From Lingula anatina (Eukaryota; Brachiopoda; Lingulata; Lingulida; Lingulidae), in contig NW_019775936.1 in the NCBI RefSeq assembly GCF_001039355.2, positions 43,597-79,717 of the forward strand: 36,121 nucleotides of DNA. The letters are read 5' to 3'. This document shows, piece after piece, positions 19,674 to 29,498 of the stretch. A program made the position numbers and the translations under genes. A model generated the notes under the pieces. The model had not been told where the DNA came from. It saw only the letters and a list, made by a program, of their open reading frames with translations, and made no database searches. Position 1 is the first letter of the stretch; each line of letters opens with the position of its first letter.

Positions 19674-21082
19674 GTGACCCATTTCATGGCAATTATAGCA
19701 CTTTGTGATGCCCCTAGGGGGTGTACCGAACTAAGTGTCATTGTCCTTTTGTGTTTGGTTCACGGACTGACGGAATGACTGAATCAATTTTAACAACGAG
19801 GATTCAATGTTTTGCAACCTCTGCTCTGCTTCATTGAACTGAAATGATTTTGTCCGATTAGGACTCGAGCTACGAGGTGAAAACTGAACGCGACTCACAT
19901 TTGGTGGATTTTGACGCACATTATGACCTGTACATGGAGACTGGGGTTCCGTAAAAGTGACTTTACGCACTTGCTTACTACAATTGTCATTGCGTATACG
20001 TATTGCGTATTATAACCCCAGAATTTGCACATTTGCGCCACACGTACGGGCATTTTCGACCGCCTCTTCTAATGTTCTAGGTCTCATGCACATCACTTTT
20101 TCACTAAATCTTTGTCTGAACACCCACGTAAAAACGATTTAGTGGCCATTTGATTGAATAGTCCAGTACCACGGTAGGCAGACAACGCTAATATTCTCAC
20201 ACGTGAGCCAAATTTTTCATAGCTTTCGTTTTCTTTTTGTTTTATAGCGGCCAGTTCTGTTCGCGCCCATGAAGAATTTTCAGTTTTTCCGAAACATTTC
20301 ATAAGGGTATCTACAACACTGTATAGGTGCATTCTTTCGTTAGGAGGTAGTTTTACAAACTCGTCGAGGGCTTTACCTTCTAGTGAGGTGATCATAATTT
20401 CGTAGATTTCTTTGACTCCCCATCCCTTGCTCTCAGCAACGCAACATAATTTTACGTAATATGAATAGAAGTTAGTACTTCCATCATATGATTGAAAACG
20501 GGTGGGCGGTTGGGGGTAGGTAATGTGTGATTCATTGTATATGGGAAATGGCCTAACTGTTGGAGGTGGTTGTCGGTTTTCGTCAGTATACAGGGGAGTG
20601 TCTACTGGCCGCGATCTTTGCGTGGGAGTGAATCTGGGTACATCTTCACGGAATTGTCGATGTGGCCCTCTCGGATCAGAATTATGACGTCCATAACGGT
20701 ACGCTGGCACGGTTGGGTCACTGACAACTGGCTGCCCCGGGTCTGGCACAAAATAAGCATTTGAACTTATTCGCTCAGCTAAACCATGAATTGAAGACTC
20801 CATTGAAGTATCAGAGACAGGAGGAGCATCGGCATCATGAGGATCATTTATCTCAATGTGTCCTTGCAGAGCATGAGCCAAGAGTGAAGCTGAATTTTCC
20901 AATAAGGATGGATTGTCACGTCTCATACATGTTTGAAATTTCTGCAGTCCTTCTGTCATTTAATAAACATTTTCACATAATCCTTCAAATTTTGAGTTTA
21001 AGTGTCTAATTTCGTTTTCCATTCGTGTAATCCGTGTTTCCTCACAACTATTGACAATTTCATTTGAGCATGGAGGCTTCAT
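19674..21082 (-). pseudogene. broken Gag of the short LTR element
   Basis: The likely start is the ATG at 21082, just inside the 5' LTR, followed by a coiled-coil segment. An in-frame TAA lies at 20960-20962, then 288 open residues (20093-20959) with a Pro/Arg-rich linker and a capsid-like part containing YYVKLCCVAESKGW and LEGKALDEFVKLP, as in Metaviridae Gag. A one-base shift in the T run near 20097-20101 moves the frame. Two more stops (20010-20012 and 19731-19733) follow. Last comes a zinc knuckle at 19674-19700 whose first Cys, second Cys and His are present (CYNCHEMGH) while the expected last Cys is lost. Gag would package RNA, but this copy cannot make an intact protein. Confidence 0.8.
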
Positions 21083-21143
21083 GTTGTTTGAAATTGTAAA
21101 ATTATCATTCAACGTAATAAAATGTGACCATCCTTGTCGATAT

Positions 21144-21260
21144 TGTTGTGAGTTCTGCTTTATTACATTCAAGATTCCCGCGTCAAGTCACATGGAACCA
21201 GGTGTCATGCGACACCTGGCGTGACGCGTTTACAAACAATAAATAGACTGATACACTACA
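21144..21260 (-). repeat. LTR, 5' copy in gag orientation
   Basis: 117 bp, TG...CA. It contains a perfect 9-bp stem with a 4-base loop at 21198-21219. Confidence 0.85.
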
Positions 21261-21461
21261 GAAAATCTCGAAGTCTATTCAGTTTGTCCGTTTGACTTGC
21301 TGATCAAATGTATACGTTCCGAAACTATCAGCAAAGCAGCAATCAGCAAATGTCTTTCTTCGATTTCATTCGTTTTCCCCACATCTCATCAGTTAATCAG
21401 GGTGCAACTGCTCTGAAAAAATAATTACGAAAATTCATAAGTATTCAAAGTCTAGACAGAT

Positions 21462-21467
21462 GCCCAA
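21462..21467. repeat. target-site duplication, left (GCCCAA)
   Basis: Six bases directly outside the left end of the Polinton, identical to 33464-33469. Six bases is the length known for Polinton/Maverick insertion. Confidence 0.9.
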
Positions 21468-23219
21468 AGTAGTAATAAAAGGACGCGACAGTTACTAAAA
21501 AAGTGGCAGAGCTATTAAAAAATGCCATAGTAAAGTGGCAGAGCTATTAAAAATGAGACAGAGTAATTATTTTAATTATTTGTTTGTTTATTTATGAAAA
21601 AGATGTTTATATTGGTTGAAAAGGTAGGTATATACGTAAGACTTGAAAGGATAGGTGTTTGTTGTACTTTTCCATTGAATTGGATGAACAAAAAGACACG
21701 CATTTTTATCGATCCAAAAAAGACAGATTGCACGCGACTAAGTTGAACACGCCACACAAGGTGTTAACAAACAAAGCACCGCTTATGGTCAGCTGAGACT
21801 AGTGTAATATTCACAAAGAGAGGTATGCAGGCCAAATACTTAGAGTATTGTGATAGTGTGTGGTTCGCAAACACTTAGTGCAGTCGATTGAATCCGCCTT
21901 TTACTGTTTATCAATTCAGTTGAATGTAAAGCGGCCAGTATTAAATGAATGACACTGTTTTTACATAAGCTGGGTAGTATCATAGTAAAGCTCTATTCCT
22001 TTCTCGTGAACCAACAGCTGTAGTCACCTATTTGTTCTTAAACGCCGCATCAAATACTTTTGATTTCTCTAAACCCCTCCAATCCTTTATTCCTAAATGA
22101 TCGCCTTGGTTTACACAAGCAAACCAGTAATTCAGGCGGCCAGTGTAAACAATCTGTTTAGATTTTTGGGCCTTTTTGTAGCCACAACTATCACTTCACA
22201 ACATTTTTTCAATCCAAAGCTAAACATTGGAGTACTCTACTCTTCCTCTTTAAAATAAAAATGAGCATTTTCTCTTTGAATTTTACCGATTTAATGTTAC
22301 ACATTGTAGTTGTTTCTGACCATCTTTGAACATAAGTGTTTTTCGTTGTTAAATTAAAAGTAAAATTTTTTCATTCACTTGTAAATATCTTCTATGTTAA
22401 AAGTATAATACTCATTTTATCTGCTAGTCTGTCTTGTGCAGGGACAAACAGTTAAATTTTGATTCTTACATACAAGATGTATACGGAAATTTATGATAAA
22501 CATTGTCCAAATCGACAAAAGGAAGGTCAAATGTAGAAGTAATTTTTTCCTCTTCAGTGCAAAAAGCAGTTTTTAACTTTAACAGTGCAATATTTGATTC
22601 CTGTTCGTCTTTGAATATAAGGAAAATTGACCTAATATGTAGAAATAGTTTTTTTCTCTTTAGTGCAAGAAGCATATCTTAAGTTAAACAGTGCAGTATT
22701 TTTTCTCCTCTTCGTCTTTGAATATCAGAAAATGTAATGAAACGATAACCTTTTGCAGAAGTATTTTTCTGTATATAACAGTTTTTTTTTTTCTGATTCA
22801 AGTTCAACTTTTTCTGTTCATCTTAGAAAATTAGAAGATATTTCCCGATGCAAATGACATTATAGGAGATTTGCCTACACAAGATTGCGTTTAAACATTG
22901 TAGGTTTTGTCTGCTTAGTCATACATGTAGAACCATAAATTCAAGAAAACACATGTCATATGGATAAAATGTACATTTATTAGTATTTTTCATTTCTATG
23001 CACACGGTGGTGATTGACAAACTCTCTGTTACATTGACCATCACATCGAATGCGTTAACTACTGTCTGTACTGTATTTGAATTGACTTTATATTATACAA
23101 TTCTTTTCAAGGTAGATATTTACACAGGTGGAGTAATGTAATAAGCTTTTACGTCTTGCTTTCCAAACACGCTTCTGCTGCACCACATTATATTGGATTA
23201 ACAGCTAGGCAAAATAAGT
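21468..23219 (+). repeat. left terminal inverted repeat of the Polinton
   Basis: Reverse complement of 31638-33463. The outer and inner thirds align closely. The middle (about 22250-22860) has many indels relative to its partner. A 33-bp-spaced direct repeat, AAGTGGCAGAGCTATTAAAA, occurs at about 21501 and 21533 near the tip. The inner edge lies about 150 bp from the polymerase stop codon. Confidence 0.92.
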
Positions 23220-23369
23220 TTGTCAAGGTAGTGACGGGTGAATAATGTACAATCAAATATTTGCAAGTTTTCTTCGACTACAATGCAATGGAACTATGTT
23301 GTTCCTCAAAAACTCTTTTAAGTGAACAGCCAAAAATAAGTGTTCCTTGTCAAGTGAAAAAATGTACAC

Positions 23370-26300
23370 TTAAACGTCTAAAGGTGCAGTGGACACACCG
23401 TCTTCTAAAACCTTACGTTTACAATAATAATAACTGAATGCATCTTTTTGCTGTACATATGAATACATGCTATTTTTAACAACCTTATTCCTCTATTCTC
23501 ACCACTTCCACTCTTTCTATTCAGCAGTACATCTAAATACTTAGTTTCATCTATATCAGTGTTGTTTCTATTAACACCTTTACAGCTAAATTTCGGCTTT
23601 GTTTCTCCCCCAAAACAATAATAGGTCTTACTACAAAGACCAACGATACCGTCGCCAATCCACTCGGCTTTAAATAACCCCGGCGTTCTTTTATCATAGG
23701 CTTCATTTTCTGCTGTATCAGTGCGAGGAAACCAAAGGTGTTTTTCAGCTTCGTACTGTTTACGCATATCAGGTTTTATCACGGCTTCCAAGCTATCTGC
23801 CGAAAAAGCAATGTAGGCGGAATCTGTGTCCATTTCACAATATTGGAAATCGGTCGGATCCACGAACTTGAGCATGAAATCATAATAAAATTCCAACATG
23901 CGCAGCTTGGCATACTGATACACCATGACCCCAATTTGAATGGGTAAATCGTATTTGATTACTTTTTTGTTTAGTTCGATCTCATACGTGTCGTCAGTGA
24001 TTTGATCTAAGCGCCGAAAGCGGGGGTTGTTCACTTTACGAGAGGCCTTAGCTTCACCACAGTACTCCACATCACGGTGTTTTTCTTTATTGGTTACTGT
24101 TTTACCGTACCCCGAATTACCAATGAGCTTCATGGTATCGGCAACGATGGCCTTTGTTTTATCTTTATCCCCCTCTCTGCGAGCATCGCTCACCGCGTTA
24201 CCAAAATGCTGGAAGCAGGCTTTAGGCGTGTACTCGACTACCTGGTAAATGTAAGTGACGCGAAGACCGTGCTTCACATACCATTTCAAGAGGGGAGTGG
24301 CCAGTAAAATTTTTTCACCGAAAAAACTGCCTATAAGCGATTTTCTAGGAGTGCTCATAATGCCATTTTCTTCGGCAAAATTTTTCATGTAAGCACCTAT
24401 GTCATCTCTGGTAATGGTGGCGTTTTTAAAAATGGGTGGCATTTCTGAAAACATGGGTCTGAGTTCAGAGGGGACTTCTATATCACATTCAATAAAACCA
24501 AACAACTTGTCATTGCAAACGGCATGCAAAATTTCTTCAAATTTCAGTTGATATTTGTTTTCGGTGGGGTGCTTGTACTGATTTACGAACAGTTGCACTT
24601 CTGCATTTTCTTTTTGTAATCTTTTCCATTCACACTCCCACATTTCAACCAAATTGTACCCTTGTTCTCGAATGTACAGACTATTTTGCTCTGTTTAGAT
24701 ACGCAGTGATTCCATGGATACTTTTTTCGTTTCGTTTATTTCTCTAAATGTGCCGTCCTTGTTTTGGTTTAGATGACAACNTCTGAGTTCAGAGGGGACT
24801 TCTATATCACATTCAATAAAACCAAACAACTTGTCATTGCAAACGGCATGCAAAATTTCTTCAAATTTCAGTTGATATTTGTTTTCGGTGGGGTGCTTGT
24901 ACTGATTTACGAACAGTTGCACTTCTGCATTTTCTTTTTGTAATCTTTTCCATTCACACTCCCACATTTCAACCAAATTGTACCCTTGTTCTCGAATGTA
25001 CAGACTATTTTGCTCTGTTTAGATACGCAGTGATTCCATGGATACTTTTTTCGTTTCGTTTATTTCTCTAAATGTGCCGTCCTTGTTTTGGTTAAGATGA
25101 CAACGGTGACCATGAAAATAACACCCTTGGTACTGATACACGGTGTTTGTCTCAGAGCAAAAACCATCAACAGGTAGTCGGGGTTGGTAGCCTATGCGTT
25201 TTTCAATGTTGTTAAACTGATGCCGGATTTTCTGCCCAGTGGTGTGAGCCATCCAGTCCAACCACATCGTTGCTTCCCTCCCATGGGGATGGGAATATTC
25301 GCGCTTATACCCTGATTCTACATGCCTGCGTATAAATGTACCCGTTGGCATGGGTTGCATCAAGCACCACAAGTAAAGAGCATAAGCATCGAAGCCAATG
25401 ATTTTCTTGCAGAGCTTAGGATCATCTACAGTGGCTTTTCTAATCAAAGTTTTGTTTCTTTCGTGGTAACGATGGAATATAATACTTGGGCCGCCCACGA
25501 TGGCATTTTTCAGGAGGTAGTGGAGATCGCTATTTTTGTCATCAAAAAGAGTAAAATAAGCGTCTCCAACGTTTTGAAAGAGGTATTTCAGTGTTAACCC
25601 TGGTACACTAATACCATCTTTAAACATATCAATTCCCCGCTCAAGGTAAAAGTCAAACATTTTAGCCACTGCTTCCAGCATCGGTTCAACATCTTTGTTG
25701 TTATACCAGGTGAGAAAGTCGCGCATTGTTTCCATGTTGTTTTCCTCCCACACGCGTTGGCACAATGCGTAATCCGCCTCACTTATGGTGTTTTGCTTTA
25801 ATTGTGAGGCAAATGCTTCACGTGGAGGGAGACAAGGGTAATCGAGTTTATCCAAGGAGTCCATCCATTCATAAGGAAAGAACCCCTTAGATTCTTTGCA
25901 CTCGAATGCCTTGAGAAACTGACTATAACTACACCCAGGTGCTAAATAATTTCTGACATCTAGTATTTTCAAGCTATCTGACTTGAGCACCATAAAATTG
26001 TTGTTCCGCTTGACTACAAAGCGCAACTTTTCTCTGTTTATCAACGACGGAAAAAACAATGTTTTCATGGCATTCAAATCGTAATGCCCACTATTGAACC
26101 CTAAAACTGGTAATTCCTTTAAATAGTTGCTAAACCTAGATAACAGTTTTGTTAAATAATGGCCCTTTCTAAGTTCATTAACATCCTCTTCTTCCTCACT
26201 CATCTCTATGTCTAATTCTACATCATTCGTGACTTTCGTATGCCCATTTTCAAATACCCACTTAAATTTATCATTCAATATTACCTTAGCCTCCTGACTA

Positions 26301-28012
26301 ATGTCAATGAGGGCAGCAATAAATTTACCCACAGTTTGGCCAGGATCACCGTCCGATATGAAGCACTTGGGCGTGGTGTGTCCTGGCACATTGCTGCAAA
26401 TGCTGACACTCAGGAACTGATGTTCGTGTTCCAAGTGCAGTTTTTCACTGTGGTCGGGGTTGTTCGGGGTCGGTAGTAGGCACTCAATATCAAAGGTTGC
26501 CCGATAGGGGTAATATCTGTCTTCCTTGGGGATGACCAGGCCGTAATCCGCCAGCTCCTCAAAAATGGTTGGAGGGGTGTTGTAGGCTTTACCTGGGAAT
26601 CGGTGTTCGACGATAGCTTCACATGTCCGTTCGTGAACATGCAAATGACCTTTGTGCTTGAACATTTTGTCGCATTTTGAGCAGCAAAAGGATTGAGCGT
26701 ATTTCCCCATGTTTTTTATGTACGAAAAGTGATTTTCGTACACATTAAGCGACATGGTTTCCTTGTACTTGCTCATTGATCGACGCACAAGTTCAGCAAA
26801 AGTCGCACCGTCTTCTGTTTCCTGCAACTCGTACACCGTTATGTTGACTTCGAACAAGTCTTCAAGTTTTTTTAGTTGTTTGAGCGACACTCCCTCAAAC
26901 CCTTTGATCTTGCACCGAGTCTCGGCTCTGTATTTCTCAGAAAGTTGTTTGGTGGTTTTTTCTAGTCCAAGCACTGGCCACCCTCTATGCAGGGCAAGGC
27001 ATCGGAACACGCACAAATTGTCATTATAACAACCATTCTGATCTCCCTGCAATGTGACCAGACCCTTGTTATTTGTGATGTAGGGTGGCAGAACTCCGGC
27101 ACTTCCGATGGGGTGACCTACCAGCTTAGTCACGTAGAATGTAGCGTTAGTGATCATCTCGACTATCCAGCTGGAGTTGGGTCTCTCCTGGCGGGCGCAC
27201 TCCAAAATATCCCTGACAGTAATGTGCTCAAAGAAGCCATCGAGGTCGTTTTTGTTTTGGATTACAAATGGCTCTTCTAAGAAGCAATGGTTGTTGCTGC
27301 TGGGGTGATAGTAACGCAGTTCCCCGGTCTCGTTGTTTCTTAAGAAAAATCCGTAAGACACATTCAACTTAAAGACAGTCTTTTGGTCTTTTAACACAGC
27401 AGCTAATCCTTCTCGAAGATCGTCAGGGTGAATAGTGGTCAACCGAAAGTTGTACCAGTCTTGTAATTTGTTTCCCATAGAGAATCGAGTGCGGATGCTA
27501 CTCCAATGTTGCATGTAGGAGTCGCGTACAAGAGGTTTAGTATCAGGAGGAAGAAGATCTTCAGGCATGCTGACTGGATCAGGGGAAAGGATAGCCCCAG
27601 CGCCATACCCCACTTGAATTTTCTTAACGATGTCGGGTTGAGAATCTGCTTTTCTTTTGTTCGAGGGCCCCGGTTGCGGATGAGCTTTAGCCTGGTGGTT
27701 TAGACGGTCCTGTGGGGTGGCAAATACTTCGGCACACTCTGGGCATCTTAAGGTCGGTTGTTCTAGTCTGGTCGAATGTAAGCGCATGTGAGTGCTCAAC
27801 ACATCACGTCGACCAAAGCATTTTCCGCATATTGGACAACCGTACGCCTTAGCGTGTGAGGCCCGGTGACGCTTCAGGCTTTCTGAGCGATTGAACGACG
27901 CTCCACAGATATCACAGGGATATTGCTCAGCGCCGTGCACTGCCCTGATATGTTTAAGTAGATTACGCTTCTTGGTGAAAGATTTCTTGCAGGTTTCACA
28001 CTTGTGCTCCAT
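23370..28012 (-). pseudogene. Polinton DNA polymerase B with N-terminal zinc fingers, broken
   Basis: Starts at an ATG in good context (GCCATGG). Residues 1-115 hold four C2H2 fingers and a fifth lies near 444-464. Exonuclease motifs follow: ExoI FDIE (507-510), ExoII FNSGHYD (639-645), ExoIII YNNKD (770-774). Palm motif A is GFDAYALYLW (Asp 875). After an in-frame TAA at 25019-25021 come motif B GNSGYGKT and motif C DTDSAYIAF. A one-base shift near 23480 cuts off the C-terminal end, which in the other frame continues to a TAA at 23370-23372. The catalytic motifs survive, so decay is recent. The family replicates the element from a protein primer. A false assembly duplication at 24458-25104 repeats the stop and its surroundings, so the true gene is about 0.3 kb shorter than it appears. 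Confidence 0.9.
24458..25104. other. assembly-join artefact inside the polymerase gene
   Basis: Bases 24458-24780 recur at 24782-25104 with one visible difference (silent in the protein), with a single N at 24781 between. As at 2370, this is two overlapping contig ends left side by side. It should not be read as a real tandem duplication or as three separate genes. Confidence 0.92.
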
Positions 28013-28496
28013 GGCTTCTGAAATGAATATGTAATTGGTTACACTCCAGATATAGAACTATGCACTCAAATGTGATGTGTTAAGGCAAGAACAAGTGATT
28101 TATGAGTTGCAACTGTTGATTCTACTGGTTAATATAATATGAAAAATAGATTTGCTTTGTGCAAATAAGACAATACTGTAATGATTGGTTGATTATGACA
28201 TCATATCTAATAATACATTTTCCGGTGGGGCATTTGATTGGTTGAAATAATATGATGCTTCAATTTGATTGGTTGATTATGACATCATATCTAAAAATAG
28301 ATTTACGGGTGGGACATTTGATTAGTTGAAATAATATACTTCTGCAATATGATACTCATTCTAATGTTTTATGATTGATGGTAATAAGACGATACTGCAA
28401 TTTGATTGGTTTTAAACATATAAAATTTCTACTTTCTGATTGGCTACTGAGCAGAGCATTAAAACGAATGTTTCAGTTCCATCAGACAATTAAAGA
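28013..28496. promoter_or_regulatory. bidirectional promoter between polymerase and BIR genes
   Basis: The 0.48-kb spacer between divergent genes contains GATTGG (inverted CCAAT box) at about 28183, 28236, 28267, 28404 and 28438, plus a GATTAG variant at 28320. An approximately 84-bp unit occurs twice (about 28183 and 28267), each with GATTGGTTGATTATGACATCA, which includes a CRE/AP-1-like TGACATCA. A TATA-like TATAAAA lies at 28419-28425, about 75 bases before the BIR start codon. Promoter function is inferred from position and motifs. Confidence 0.6.
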
Positions 28497-28991
28497 ATGG
28501 GTGACAGTGAAGTATTCACCGATTGTGCACCAGAAGACAAGCCCTTGTTTTTTCGAATATCTTATTGTAAGGAAGAAGATAGAGTTCTGAGCTTTCTTGA
28601 TTGGCCTGGTAAACTTCTTATCAACCCTATACCTTTAGCCATCAGTGGGTTTTACAGGGACCCAAACGCGCCCAAATATGACGATACAGTCAGTTGTTTT
28701 AATTGTGGAATCAGTCTTAGCAACTGGGATCCGCTGAGAGATGCGGCTGACATTGAGCATGAACGTCACAGTCCACAGTGTACCATGAATACAGTTGAAA
28801 AAAGATTAAAGAATCCATTAAATGTTTCGCTGACGCCCGAAAATAGACACGAATTGGTACAGTTGTTTGTCACACATGAAAAGAAATCTAACTATACACC
28901 CAGTACAGTGAAAACACTGTTAAACATAGGCTTTGATGAAGTAGACGGAAACCCTGTAACACCAGTTCAAAAAACATACAGTCTATTTTAA
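28497..28991 (+). CDS. BIR-domain (IAP-like) protein of the Polinton
   Basis: 164 residues, open and unbroken, with a TATA-like box upstream. Residues about 29-95 match a BIR domain: RVLSFLDWP, PLAISGFYRD, then zinc ligands Cys67 and Cys70 (CFNCG), His88 and Cys95 (EHERHSPQC), with His-to-Cys spacing of seven as in XIAP-type repeats. There is no RING. BIR proteins bind caspases or IAP antagonists and block cell death, or act in cytokinesis when survivin-like. Carriage by a virus-like element suggests a host-death inhibitor, which is inference. The stop at 28989-28991 is followed in the same frame by the next ORF, so the protein may once have been longer. It is the only intact gene of recognisable family left in the element. 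Confidence 0.88.
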   Translation: MGDSEVFTDCAPEDKPLFFRISYCKEEDRVLSFLDWPGKLLINPIPLAISGFYRDPNAPKYDDTVSCFNCGISLSNWDPLRDAADIEHERHSPQCTMNTVEKRLKNPLNVSLTPENRHELVQLFVTHEKKSNYTPSTVKTLLNIGFDEVDGNPVTPVQKTYSLF

Positions 28992-29012
28992 AAAAGTGAT
29001 GTTCGAACAGGT

Positions 29013-29498
29013 GTGCTTCATTTACGTGAAAGAGTTGAAGGAGACAGGATGAAAAGAAGACACACTGATAAAAAGAACCGTAGAAGTAAGGGACACGCGG
29101 GAGAAGACACAGGAAAACTCTATCATAATCCTGCTAGTCCGGAAAACACGACAAAACCGAATCATGAGGCTCAAAAAATTAAAAAGAAAACTTCACGTAC
29201 ACGAAAAAAGTTATTGGCCAAACGAGGTGCACAAACGAGGAAGCAATTTCCAGCTGATGATAGATGGCAAGCGGGTGATCACAACATGGCAAAATATAGT
29301 TGGTTGTCAGCTTTGCTTGATATATTTTCAAAATACGCATGGGCCGTTGATATAATCGAAAAGAGCAGACCGCGTCCTAGGTTGTTAAAAAGAGTGTACC
29401 CGAAAATAGTAGGACCATTACCCCCTAAATCAGATGCTGAGACAGAATTTGCAAATAGGAAAATTCAGCCACACCTAAAACAGCAAGGGATAGCTTGA
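29013..29498 (+). pseudogene. basic region fused to a decayed integrase fragment
   Basis: 161 residues in the same frame as the BIR ORF. The first half is Lys/Arg-rich and unrecognised. The second half is a piece of Polinton retroviral-type integrase core: DDRWQA, MAKYSW, then ALLDIFSKYAWAVDI, and SDAETEF with FANRKIQPHLKQQ. The first catalytic Asp, expected just after WQA, appears to be replaced; the second (SDAETEF) remains; the region with the third catalytic Glu is missing, as are the N-terminal zinc-binding part and the chromodomain end. It cannot be an active integrase. Whether the fused ORF is expressed is unknown. Confidence 0.75.

Larger units (their letters stand above)
18976..21260 (-). 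mobile_element. short LTR retrotransposon carrying gag only
   Basis: Two direct repeats of 113 bp (18976-19088) and 117 bp (21144-21260) start TGTTGTGAG and end TACACTACA, the TG...CA form of LTRs. The 2.05-kb interior encodes, on the minus strand, a Ty3/Metaviridae-like Gag with a zinc-knuckle remnant and no protease, reverse transcriptase or integrase. It is therefore non-autonomous, comparable to the gag-bearing short LTR elements described in plants (TR-GAG). The flanks are TGGAA on the left and GAAAA on the right, so no perfect target duplication remains. No clear primer-binding site or polypurine tract was found. Confidence 0.8.

Noticed and set aside
21572-21757. A 60-residue open frame found in both Polinton TIR arms (also 33173-33355)
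   Set aside because: The arms are copies, so a shared frame is expected. The amino acid differences between the two are numerous, with no sign that protein changes are avoided, and there is no domain.
24458-25104. Genuine tandem duplication within the polymerase gene
   Set aside because: The copies are separated by a single N and differ at one base, which fits an unmerged contig overlap better.
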